From: Chloroflexota bacterium
GTDB taxonomy: Bacteria; Chloroflexota; Limnocylindria; Limnocylindrales; CSP1-4
NCBI GenBank assembly: GCA_003141245.1
Contig: PLLE01000039.1
Location: 10,575-74,574 of the forward strand
Direction of reading: 5' to 3'
Length of the DNA stretch: 64,000 nucleotides
A program made the translations under genes and the position numbers. Under the pieces are notes generated by a model that was given only the letters and a program-made list of their open reading frames with translations, was not told where the DNA came from and did no database searches. Shown here in pieces: positions 9,781 to 18,737 of the stretch; the stretch's first letter is position 1; each line of letters begins with the position of its first letter.

Positions 9781-10641
9781 TCATGACGCCTTTCCCATGA
9801 TCGCCTTGACGACCGCCTCGTGGGTAGTGCTTGACGTGCGGAAGACCGCACCGACCTTTCCCAGGTGGAGCACTACGATCCGGTCCGCGACCTCAAAGAC
9901 CTGCCGCATGTTGTGAGTGATGATCAGGATTGCGGTCCCCTGCGCCCGCAGCCGCCGCACCAACTCAATGACGTTGTGAGCCTCTTTGAGCCCCAGAGAG
10001 GCAGTGGGCTCATCAAACAGCAGGATGGGGCAGTTATCGAGCGTAGCCCGAGCGACCGCAACGGTCTGCCGCTGGCCGCCCGAAAGCTGGGCCACTAGAG
10101 CTCTGCTGTCGGGGATCGTCCCTATGCCGAGCTCCGAGAGCACCGCCGCTGTGCGCTGCCTCATCGCGCCAAAGTCCACCCGGCGCAGCGGCCCGACCCC
10201 GCGAAACAGCTCCCGTCCCAGGAAGAGGTTCTCGACCACGTCCAGGTTGTCGGCGAGCGCGAGATCCTGATAGATGGTGCGGATGCCGCAGGCGGCCGCG
10301 TCGTTCGTGGAACGGACCACGACGCGTTCCCCGTTAACGTAGAGCGCGCCTTCGTCCGGGGCGATAACCCCGGAGATCACCTTTATCAGCGTGCTCTTGC
10401 CCGCTCCATTGTCGCCGACGAGCGCGACCACCTCGCCATGGTGTACTGACAAACTGACGCCGACGAGCGCCTGCACCAGGCCGAAAGACTTGGACACACC
10501 CTCCACGCGCAGCGCTTCGCCGCGGTCCACGGCCTCCTCGCCGCTCGGCATCGCAGCCTGCTCCCCCACCGCAATAGGGGCCGCCTGTTGCCCTGACCCG
10601 AAGGGGCCAGGCCCGACATCTCGGACTTCGCTCACCATCAT
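9781..10641 (-). CDS. sugar ABC transporter ATP-binding protein, single domain (copy 2)
   Basis: GDNGAGKST Walker A, LSGGQRQ signature, ILLFDEP Walker B. Confidence 0.93.
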   Translation of the reverse strand: MMVSEVRDVGPGPFGSGQQAAPIAVGEQAAMPSGEEAVDRGEALRVEGVSKSFGLVQALVGVSLSVHHGEVVALVGDNGAGKSTLIKVISGVIAPDEGALYVNGERVVVRSTNDAAACGIRTIYQDLALADNLDVVENLFLGRELFRGVGPLRRVDFGAMRQRTAAVLSELGIGTIPDSRALVAQLSGGQRQTVAVARATLDNCPILLFDEPTASLGLKEAHNVIELVRRLRAQGTAILIITHNMRQVFEVADRIVVLHLGKVGAVFRTSSTTHEAVVKAIMGKAS

Positions 10642-11453
10642 GCGACTCCCATGACCGCGCTGACGACCGCCTCGGGTGTGGTATCGGCCCGGCGCAGTAT
10701 CGCGCCGACCTTACCGAGATGCAGCACCACGATCCGGTCGGCGACCTCGAAGATCTCCTCAATGTTCTGGGAAACGATCACGATCGCAGTCCCCTGTGCC
10801 CTTAGCCGCAGAACTAGCTGCATGACCCGGTGAACCTGGGCGACACCAAGGCCCGCGGTCGGCTCGTCGAGCACGACAATTGGGTACTTCTCCAGCGTGG
10901 CCCGAGCGACACTGACACTCTGCCGCTGGCCGCCCGACATCTTTTCCACCGGAGCTCTGATGTCGGCGATAGTGGTGATGCCAAGGTCCGACATCGCTGC
11001 CGAGGTCCGCTGCTGCATGGAAGCGAAGTCGAGACGGAGTAACGGCCCGACCCCGTGGGATAGCTCTCGCCCCAGGAACAGGTTCTCCACGACGGACAGG
11101 TTGTCGGCAAGGGTGTGTTCCTGGTGGACGGTGCGGATTCCGAACAGCGCTGCGTCGTTCGTGGAGCGGATGGCCACGCGTTCTCCGCGAACGTAGAACT
11201 CACCCTCGTCTGGTGCGACTACTCCCGCAATGATGTCCACGAGGGTGCTCTTGCCCGCCCCGTTGTCCCCGACGAGAGCGACTACCTCCCCGGCGTCGAC
11301 CGACATGCTCACCCGGTCCAGCGCCTGTACGCCGCCATACCACTTGGTGACATCCACTACCCGCAGGGCCTCTCCCCCGCCCGGCGGATCGCCGGGCGGG
11401 GGAGAGGCAGGCCGCCGCTTTGGAAAGCGGCGGCCTGCGCCTCCATTTAGCAT
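10638..11453 (-). CDS. sugar ABC transporter ATP-binding protein, single domain (copy 1); start uncertain, may begin downstream of the hairpins at about 11365
   Basis: GDNGAGKST, MSGGQRQ, VVLDEP; strongly similar to the neighbouring ATPase. Confidence 0.9.
   Translation of the reverse strand: MLNGGAGRRFPKRRPASPPPGDPPGGGEALRVVDVTKWYGGVQALDRVSMSVDAGEVVALVGDNGAGKSTLVDIIAGVVAPDEGEFYVRGERVAIRSTNDAALFGIRTVHQEHTLADNLSVVENLFLGRELSHGVGPLLRLDFASMQQRTSAAMSDLGITTIADIRAPVEKMSGGQRQSVSVARATLEKYPIVVLDEPTAGLGVAQVHRVMQLVLRLRAQGTAIVIVSQNIEEIFEVADRIVVLHLGKVGAILRRADTTPEAVVSAVMGVA
11368..11438 (-). repeat. Back-to-back perfect hairpins between the solute-binding protein and ATPase genes
   Basis: 11368-11408: 19-bp perfect stem, 3-nt loop (GCCTCTCCCCCGCCCGGCG-GAT-CGCCGGGCGGGGGAGAGGC). 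11407-11438: 15-bp perfect stem, 2-nt loop (GCAGGCCGCCGCTTT-GG-AAAGCGGCGGCCTGC). Confidence 0.9.
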
Positions 11454-12652
11454 GGCCCCGTCCCGGCGGCAATGCCCTGGCATAGCGCTGTCTTGTCTAT
11501 GGACTTAACATCGATCAACATCTGCATGTTGGTCTTGTCGATAATGATCGACGGCACTGCCTTCGTCGGGACGCCGCTGGACGTGGTTCCGGTGAAGTAG
11601 CTCGCCGGCGGTGTCTGACCTGTCAAAATCATGACGGTCAGCTCAGCTGTGTACTGGGCCTGATTGTCAAACGACCGCCACGCGCTCATGGTCTGCAATC
11701 CCTTTAGGATCAGTTGATCACTAGCGAGACTGGCGTCGACGCCCGTTACCGGGACTTTTCCGGCGAGCCCGACGGTCTGCAGGGCGCCGATGGCGCCCTG
11801 GGCTGTGGAGTCGTTGGCGGTCAGAACTCCCTGCACGTTGTTGTGGGCCGCCGTGAGGATCGCGTCCATCTCCGCGTGGGCCTTGACTGTATCCCAGCCA
11901 GGAGTCCAGACGTCCCCTACCATCTTGCGAGCCCCGGAGTCGAACAGCGGCTTGAGCACGCTCATGTATCCGTCGTGTTCGAGGTGCGCAAAGGAGTCGT
12001 CTGTCGAGCCGGCGATGACGGCGATCGTGTCGCCGTCCTTGGTTTGGGCGACCATCCACGTGCCCAGCGCAACGCCGATCTCATGAGGATCGGCGCCGAC
12101 CATGTACTTGACCGGAGAGTTGGGGATCTCACGTGTATAGGCGATGACGGAGGCGTTGGCATCTTGGGCAGCCGACACGATCTTGCCCGCCTGCGTCCCG
12201 TCCACCGACGCCACTGCGAGAACCTTGGCTCCCTGAGTCAGCGCGGCCTGCGCCTGGGCGAGCTGATTCTGAGGGTCGCCGGTGGCGTTGAGTACGAGGA
12301 CCTTGACGTTCGGGGCCAGCGCTTTCATCCAGGTCTGGAAGGAAACCGCGTCCTGGCTGAGCCAGTGCGAGTCGGTGTTATCCGGCACCATGAACGCGAC
12401 CGTGCCTGTCACGTCCGAGGGGACCATGGATGAGCCTGGCACGGGCGAGGGGGCCACGACCGAGGGGGCCACGACCGAGGGGGCCACGACCGAGGGGGCC
12501 ACGACCGAGGGGGCCACGACCGAGGGGGCCACGACCGGGGCTGTGGGGGTCGCGACCGATGAGCTGCACCCGCCTACCACGGCGCTGACCAGCAACCCAA
12601 TCGCGGCTAGGGTGAGCGCCTTAGGCCGTGGGCGCACGTTCATTCTGTTCAT
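11447..12652 (-). CDS. sugar ABC transporter substrate-binding lipoprotein (ribose/xylose-binding type)
   Basis: MNRMNVRPRPKALTLAAIGLLVSAVVGGCSSS lipobox; VAFMVPDNTDSHWLSQDAVSFQTWMKALAPNVKVLVLNATGDPQNQLAQAQAALTQGAKVLAVASVDG. Confidence 0.9.
   Translation of the reverse strand: MNRMNVRPRPKALTLAAIGLLVSAVVGGCSSSVATPTAPVVAPSVVAPSVVAPSVVAPSVVAPSVVAPSPVPGSSMVPSDVTGTVAFMVPDNTDSHWLSQDAVSFQTWMKALAPNVKVLVLNATGDPQNQLAQAQAALTQGAKVLAVASVDGTQAGKIVSAAQDANASVIAYTREIPNSPVKYMVGADPHEIGVALGTWMVAQTKDGDTIAVIAGSTDDSFAHLEHDGYMSVLKPLFDSGARKMVGDVWTPGWDTVKAHAEMDAILTAAHNNVQGVLTANDSTAQGAIGALQTVGLAGKVPVTGVDASLASDQLILKGLQTMSAWRSFDNQAQYTAELTVMILTGQTPPASYFTGTTSSGVPTKAVPSIIIDKTNMQMLIDVKSIDKTALCQGIAAGTGPC
12447..12536. repeat. 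15-bp tandem repeat, 6 perfect copies, inside the substrate-binding protein gene
   Basis: (GAGGGGGCCACGACC)x6, encoding the (VVAPS)n linker just after the lipobox. Confidence 0.95.
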
Positions 12653-12852
12653 GTCAACCTCTATCTGATGGCGATGAAACGCTGAACACGTTTGCGGCAT
12701 TCCTGGGTCAACCTCCTTCGACCTCCTTGTGGGAAAGCCGAGATCGACGCGGCTGGCGGATCGAATGAACGTCGCCGCCGCGTCACGCTTGCTCGGCGAG
12801 GGCTCCCTTGAGCAGGCCATCTGTTTCACTCTCCAACCGACATGTCCGAGTC

Positions 12853-13836
12853 CTACGGCAGCAGAATCGCGTGCGACGCGTGGCCCGCGGTGGTCCGTTC
12901 CTCGAGGAGTGCCTGGACCTGGTCGGCGACTCTCGCCGCCGACAGGCCGTACAGCTCCAGCAACTGGTCGTTGGATGCCGACTCCCCGTACACGTCTTGG
13001 AGCCCGAGCCGCTTGACAATGGTCGGGCGATGCTCCGATAGGGTTTCGGTGACCGCGCCGCCGAGGCCGCCGATCACGGTTCCTTCCTCGACGGTGACGA
13101 CCATCCGCGTCCGATCTGCCGCCGCCACGATCGCTGGCACGTCGAGCGGCTTGAGGGTCGGGACGTGGAGGACGTGGGCCTGAATGCCCCGCGCCGCCAG
13201 GAGGCCCGCGGCATCCACGACGCGTGGGGTCTGGGTTCCGGTGCTGACGAGAGTGACGTCTCCGCCTTCGCGGACCACGACAGCTCGACCGGGTGCGAAT
13301 GCATACGTTTCGTCGAACAGGCGCTGGGTCGCGTCGCGGACGAGCCGGACGTAGACCGGGCCGTTGTAGCTGGCTGCCCATCGCAGGACCTGACCTGCCT
13401 CGACGTCATCTGCGGGGGCTACGGTCACCATGCCGGGCATAGCCCGCATGATCGATAGGTCGTCCACGATCAGATGTGTCTTGCCCGCGGTCCCGGTGAA
13501 GAGACCGGCATAGCCGCCGCAGATCTTGACGTTCAGACCTGTCTGTGCGATGAGGACGCGAATCTGGTCGAGCGGGCGGACTACGGCGAAGGCGACGAAC
13601 GTGCTGACGAACGGCACGAAACCAGTCGTGGCCAGCCCGGCTGCCACGCCGAGCATGTTCTGCTCGGCGATGCCCATCTGGAGAAAGCGCTCCGGATAGG
13701 CCTTCGCGAAGATATCCGCCTTGGTCGAGCTCCCGGTGTCGGCATCGAGCATGACGATCCGTGGATCGTGGGCGGCCAGCTCGGTGACCGTCTGGCCGAA
13801 GACCTCACGCAACGCGCGGCCCATCGGAAGGGTCAT
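12853..13836 (-). CDS. transketolase C-terminal subunit (split transketolase)
   Basis: MGRALREVFGQTVTELAAHDPRIVMLDADTGSSTKADIFAKAYPERFLQMGIAEQNMLGVAAGLATTGFVPFVSTFVAF. Confidence 0.93.
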   Translation of the reverse strand: MTLPMGRALREVFGQTVTELAAHDPRIVMLDADTGSSTKADIFAKAYPERFLQMGIAEQNMLGVAAGLATTGFVPFVSTFVAFAVVRPLDQIRVLIAQTGLNVKICGGYAGLFTGTAGKTHLIVDDLSIMRAMPGMVTVAPADDVEAGQVLRWAASYNGPVYVRLVRDATQRLFDETYAFAPGRAVVVREGGDVTLVSTGTQTPRVVDAAGLLAARGIQAHVLHVPTLKPLDVPAIVAAADRTRMVVTVEEGTVIGGLGGAVTETLSEHRPTIVKRLGLQDVYGESASNDQLLELYGLSAARVADQVQALLEERTTAGHASHAILLP

Positions 13837-14717
13837 GCCGCGCCTCCTGCCGGGATGGTGATGGGCTCGCCGAGCTCGGCCATTGCCGTGGCGAACTCAT
13901 CGGCGGTCATCGTTCGGGTGTGCCAGTAGTAGCGGCCCTCCATGAAGGAGACGCCACGCCCCTTGATCGTGTTGGCGATGATCGCGACGGGCCGGCCATC
14001 ACCGACCGTCGCCTCCTCCAACACGCGGACGACGGCCGCCATGTCGTGGCCGTCGACCTCGAGGACGCGCCAGCCGAAAGCGGACCATTTCGCCACCAGC
14101 TCGCCGGGCCTGGCGGGCGGCAATCGGTCATCGGGTCCGGCGCCCGGCCAGCCGTACTGCTGCAGCTTGTTGTGGTCCACGATGACGATCAGGTTGTCGA
14201 GGCCATAGCGAGGAGCAAGGAAGGCGGCCTCCCAGACCTCTCCCTCCTGGCACTCGCCGTCGCCGAGCATGACGAAAGTTCGCGCGTCGCGACCGGCGAG
14301 ACGGCACCCGAGGGCGATGCCGATGCCCGCCGAGATGCCCATCCCAAGCGAGCCCGTGGACATGTCGAGGCAGGGCAGGCGGGTCATGTCAGGGTGGCCC
14401 TGCAGTCTGGAACCGAGCGAGTCGAAGGTCAGCAGCTCCTCGACTGGGAAGTACCCACGCACAGCCAGGGCGGCGTACAGGCCGATCGACGAATGACCCT
14501 TCGAGAGGACGAAGCGATCGCGATCGGGCCAGTCCGGCTCGTCGGGGCGGATGCGCATGATGTGGAAGTAGAGGGCCGCCAGGATGTCCGCGGCGGACAG
14601 TGGTCCGCCGAGGTGGCCGGCCTTGGCCGCGTTGACGCCGCGGATGACGCCGACGCGGATGCGTCGCGCAACGTCCTCCAGGCGGGTGAGATCGGCCGCG
14701 GCCATGGTCTCAGCCAT
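13833..14717 (-). CDS. transketolase N-terminal subunit (split transketolase, TPP-binding)
   Basis: VIRGVNAAKAGHLGGPLSAADILAALYFHIMRIRPDEPDWPDRDRFVLSKGHSSIGLYAALA...MLGDGECQEGEVWEAA; 4-nt overlap with the C subunit. Confidence 0.93.
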   Translation of the reverse strand: MAETMAAADLTRLEDVARRIRVGVIRGVNAAKAGHLGGPLSAADILAALYFHIMRIRPDEPDWPDRDRFVLSKGHSSIGLYAALAVRGYFPVEELLTFDSLGSRLQGHPDMTRLPCLDMSTGSLGMGISAGIGIALGCRLAGRDARTFVMLGDGECQEGEVWEAAFLAPRYGLDNLIVIVDHNKLQQYGWPGAGPDDRLPPARPGELVAKWSAFGWRVLEVDGHDMAAVVRVLEEATVGDGRPVAIIANTIKGRGVSFMEGRYYWHTRTMTADEFATAMAELGEPITIPAGGAA

Positions 14718-14718
14718 A

Positions 14719-15111
14719 TCAGGCGCCCTGCCCACCGTGGCCGCGTTCGTAGCCGTCCGGCACGATGGGGGGGCCGAAGACGCACACCATCTCGAGCGGC
14801 TCCGGGCCGTCCGACTCGGTGGCGTGATGGGTTCCGATGGGAATGAAGACGGCGACCCCGGGCTCCAGGTCCGCGGTCGCCTCGGGCGTCACCAGCCGGC
14901 CGTGGCCGGAGACGACGTACACGGTCTCTTCTTCGGCTTCATGCACGTGGCCGGCCGGCTTGGAGCCGGGCGGGAACACCGAGACGCTGACCGTTAGGTG
15001 CCGCGCTGAACTGTTCTCGGGCCCGATGTAGAGGAACCAGTCGCGTCCGGGAAGCGGATAATGCTTGGCCTCCGACCGCCGAACCGCCTTCAATACGACA
15101 GGTTCCTTCAC
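14719..15111 (-). CDS. cupin domain protein
   Basis: SVSVFPPGSKPAGHVHEAEEETVYVVSGHGRLVTPEATADLEPGVAVFIPIGTHHATES. Confidence 0.85.
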   Translation of the reverse strand: MKEPVVLKAVRRSEAKHYPLPGRDWFLYIGPENSSARHLTVSVSVFPPGSKPAGHVHEAEEETVYVVSGHGRLVTPEATADLEPGVAVFIPIGTHHATESDGPEPLEMVCVFGPPIVPDGYERGHGGQGA

Positions 15112-15292
15112 GTCACCGACCCATCTTTGCAGTAGAGCGCCGGACTAGACGCTCATCGCCACGCGCCTTGTACGCGCAGACTACCTGGAGCGTTCTTAGG
15201 GCCGATGGCCCGTAACTGGTCGCCGCCGAGGAGGTGGTGGACCTGAGCCTCTCGCCGTTGTCGGTCGATACCTTCTCGCTTGCGGCATTGAT

Positions 15293-15310
15293 AACGGTAC
15301 CGGTAACGTT
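15293..15310. promoter_or_regulatory. Near-perfect 18-bp palindrome, candidate LacI-family operator
   Basis: AACGGTACC|GGTAACGTT, 8 of 9 symmetric positions, in the divergent intergenic region between the cupin operon and mmsA. Confidence 0.5.
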
Positions 15311-15583
15311 CCTAGAAGGGCCGAATGTCACATTCCTCATGGAACCCTCGGCTCTGGCGGGTCGAACCGTACCCAGAGCTCACTTAGGGTCGACGACTGA
15401 ATTCGTCCACAATCCGCGGACCGTTAGCGCCGGGGCGCCGTCGATGACACGAGATCAACGCAAATCCACCGCTGGTGAGCACTGAGACGAGTTGCAGAAG
15501 GACTTCGCGATCGTCGACCGCAGGATCGACCAGCTGTCCGAAGTGATCGCTGGAAGGCACCTACTGAATCCAAGGAGAGAACA

Positions 15584-17134
15584 GTGACTTCCCCGACTAC
15601 CCAGCTCCCCGGCCCGGCGGACGCCTCCAACCGGCCTCTACCGATCCTGAGCCACTGGATCGACGGCCAGCCAGTCGAGGTCCTTCCCGAGCACACGGGA
15701 CCCGTCTACGACCCGTCCACCGGCTCCGTCATCGCCCGGGTTCCGCGCGGTGGAGCGGCCGAGGTCGACGCTGCCGTCGCCGCCGCCAAGCGGGCGTTTC
15801 CGAGCTGGCGCGACACCCCGCTCATGGCTCGCAGCCAGATCTTCTTCGCCTTTCGAGATCTCGTGTATCGCCACCGCAAGGAGCTCGCGGCGCTGATCAC
15901 GCGTGACCACGGCAAGACGTTTCCGGACGCACTCGGCGAGGTCATGCGCGGCCTCGAGACGGTCGAGTTCGCCTGCGGGCTGCCCATCCACCTGGCGGGC
16001 CTGAACACTCCGAATGTCTCGACCAGGGTCGACGCGCACACGATCCGCCAGCCGCTCGGCGTGGCCGCGGGGATCACCCCGTTCAACTTCCCGGTAATGG
16101 TCCCTATGTGGATCTACCCGATCGCGCTCGCGTGCGGGAACACGTTCGTGTGGAAGCCCTCCTCGCACACGCCGGGCGCGACGCAACTCCAGGCCGAGCT
16201 GTGGAAGGAGGCCGGGCTGCCGGACGGCGTCTTCAACGTCGTCTACGGCGGCCGCGAGGCGGTCAAGGCGATCCTCGAGCACCCAGGCATCGATGCCATC
16301 CAGTTCGTCGGGTCGACCCCGGTCGGCCGCTACGTCTATGAGACGGGCGTGAAGAACGGTAAGCGCGTCGGCGCGTACACAGGCGCCAAGAACGCCATGC
16401 TCGTTCTCCCCGACGCAGACATGGAGCTGGCGGCCGATGCTGCCGTCGCGTCTGGCTACGGCTCGGCCGGCGAGCGTTGTATGGCCCAGACCCTGATCAT
16501 CGCCATCGGCGACGCCGCCGATCGGTTGCTGCCGCTCATGGCGGAGCGGATCGGCAAGCTCAAGATCGGCGCAGGCATGGAGCCGGACGTCGACATGGGT
16601 CCCGTCTACTCGGCCGAGCACCGCGCCTCCGTCGTCGAATGGATCGACAAGGGCGTGGCCGAGGGCGCCGAACTCGTCCACGACGGCCGCTCGTTCCACG
16701 TGACCGAGCATCCGGACGGCTACTTTCTGGGCGTGACCCTCTTCGACCACGTAACGCCACAGATGGAGATCTACCGCGAGGAGATCTTCGGGCCCGTGCT
16801 CGGCATCGTCCGAGCCACGACATACGACGAAGCATTGTCGATGATCAACGGCCATCAGTATGGCAACGGCACCGCGATCTTCACCGCCGACGGCGGGGCG
16901 GCTCGCCGCTTCGAGCTTGAGGTGGACGTTCCGATGATCGGGATCAATGTACCCATTCCCGTGCCGGCGGGCTACCTTTCGTTCGGCGGCACGCGCGGCT
17001 CGGCCTTCGGCGACCTCAAGATGCGGGGCGAAGATGGCGTCCGCTTCTTCACCCAGCAGAAGATGGTCACGGTCCGCTGGCCGGAGCCAGGCCGCCGGGA
17101 AGCCCTCAGCCTGGTCTTCCCTGGCAATCGCTAG
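15584..17134 (+). CDS. mmsA: CoA-acylating methylmalonate-semialdehyde dehydrogenase
   Basis: VYDPSTGSVIARVPRGGAAEVDAAVAAAKRAFPSWRDTP...GITPFNFPVMVPMWIYPIALACGNTFVWKPS...GSAGERCMAQ...VPIPVPAGYLSFGGTRGSAFGDLKMRGEDGVRFFTQQK. Confidence 0.93.
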   Translation: MTSPTTQLPGPADASNRPLPILSHWIDGQPVEVLPEHTGPVYDPSTGSVIARVPRGGAAEVDAAVAAAKRAFPSWRDTPLMARSQIFFAFRDLVYRHRKELAALITRDHGKTFPDALGEVMRGLETVEFACGLPIHLAGLNTPNVSTRVDAHTIRQPLGVAAGITPFNFPVMVPMWIYPIALACGNTFVWKPSSHTPGATQLQAELWKEAGLPDGVFNVVYGGREAVKAILEHPGIDAIQFVGSTPVGRYVYETGVKNGKRVGAYTGAKNAMLVLPDADMELAADAAVASGYGSAGERCMAQTLIIAIGDAADRLLPLMAERIGKLKIGAGMEPDVDMGPVYSAEHRASVVEWIDKGVAEGAELVHDGRSFHVTEHPDGYFLGVTLFDHVTPQMEIYREEIFGPVLGIVRATTYDEALSMINGHQYGNGTAIFTADGGAARRFELEVDVPMIGINVPIPVPAGYLSFGGTRGSAFGDLKMRGEDGVRFFTQQKMVTVRWPEPGRREALSLVFPGNR

Positions 17135-17382
17135 AGCAGGTGACCTTTGGCCCGGACGCTCCACCTGCAGGCCGTGAACGTGGACAACCGGCGCGAGTCT
17201 TCCTGGCGGGATCTATGGCTTCCAGGCCTACCGTCATTGGATGACGTCGAGCGGCGGAACCTTAGCGACCCAATTCCGGGCCCATTCGATCCGCGCGGGC
17301 TCCGGGCCCGCGCTAACAATCGGGGACCATACCCGACTTGTCGTGCGAGGCGAGACGGGCGAGCCAAGAACAGGAGGAATAG

Positions 17383-18159
17383 ATGTTCGAGTTGACCGGA
17401 AGACGCGCTGTCATTACGGGCATCTCCCGAGGAATCGGCCAGGCCGCCGCAATTGCCCTTGCCAAGGCAGGCGCCGACGTAGCGGGTTTGTACCAAACCG
17501 ACGGCGAAGGAGCTGAGACTACCCGGCAGGCCATCGAGGCATCCGGGAGACGAGCTCTGATAATGCGAGGCAGCACGGCAGACTCGGCGACTGTCGACGA
17601 GCTGGCGGCATCGGTTGCAGAACAATGGGGCGGCATCGACATCTGGATCAACAATGCCGCGCGACTGCTGGTGCGGCCGATACTGTCGATGACCGATGCA
17701 GACTGGCATGAGCTGCTGTCGGTCAATCTATTCGGGTACATCTACGGTTGTCGTGCGGCGGCACGGCAGATGACGTCCCAACGCAGTGGCCGCATCATAA
17801 ATGTCACATCAATCGTCGACGTTCAGCCGTCCAGCAATATGTCGGCATACATCTGCGCAAAGGGCGGCATTGTCGCCTTGACCAAGGAGTTGGCCCTGGA
17901 GCTGGCTCCGTTTGGAATCACCGTCAACGCGATCGCTCCGGGAGCGACCGACACGCCACTGAACCTCAAGGCGCATACGCCCGAAGTCAGACGCGTCTAT
18001 AACTCACGCATCGCTCTGGGTCGGTACGCGACTTCGGAAGATATTGCCGATCCAATTGTCTTCCTCGCGTCAGACGCTGCGCGGTACATGACCGGCCACG
18101 AACTACTAGTCGATGGAGGTATGGCCATCAATGGAACGGTCGGGCATGCTCTCTCCTAG
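17383..18159 (+). CDS. SDR family NAD(P)-dependent oxidoreductase
   Basis: AVITGISRGIGQAAA, WINNAARL, SAYICAKGGIVALTKELALEL. Confidence 0.93.
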   Translation: MFELTGRRAVITGISRGIGQAAAIALAKAGADVAGLYQTDGEGAETTRQAIEASGRRALIMRGSTADSATVDELAASVAEQWGGIDIWINNAARLLVRPILSMTDADWHELLSVNLFGYIYGCRAAARQMTSQRSGRIINVTSIVDVQPSSNMSAYICAKGGIVALTKELALELAPFGITVNAIAPGATDTPLNLKAHTPEVRRVYNSRIALGRYATSEDIADPIVFLASDAARYMTGHELLVDGGMAINGTVGHALS

Positions 18160-18737
18160 TAGCTCGGGGCCGGCTAGCTAGCGGTCCGGCTGACTAGAGT
18201 CGAATGGCGCGTTTCTGCCGGGCCTGCGTTCGAAGCTGCGGAAGGCCGCGGGGCCGGAGCGACTGCGAACTCCGGACAAGCTGTTCCGCCCGCCTCCCAC
18301 GACTTGAATGCCATGCCGGAAATGCTATGCTACATTCGAATGCATCCTGCAGTCTCGGTTTGTCGGACCAGCTTGTCCAGCGGGAAGGCGCCTGTGACGG
18401 AAGCCGTCGTAGTCGAGAACCAGCCGCTCGACACGATTTCGCGCCGTCTCAACGGCTGCTTTGCCGAACCTTTGGGCCAGTGCTGCTATGGTGGGTTGGG
18501 GATCGGGGTCGGCGTCGGCCCGATCGCCGCCAACATCCGGGCAGCAATGACTGTTCCGTCGAGCTGGCTGCTGAAGACAGACTCGCTCGGCGCCGTCAGC
18601 GACCCAGCCAACGCAGGGCGAGTGTCGCCGAGGCATCTGGCCGGGGACGACTGTCGGGCCGGACGATGCACCGTCACGTTGCCGCCGCACTCGACGGCAA
18701 CGATCGAGTTCGCCGCAAACGGAGCAGATCGAGACTG

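Noticed and set aside
12447-12536. Possible CRISPR-like array
   Set aside because: 15-bp units are directly contiguous with no spacers, in frame within a lipoprotein linker; a coding minisatellite.
15638-17164. 508-aa minus-strand ORF
   Set aside because: Antisense to the clear MmsA gene; Arg/Asp/Val-rich composition typical of the mirror frame in high-GC DNA.
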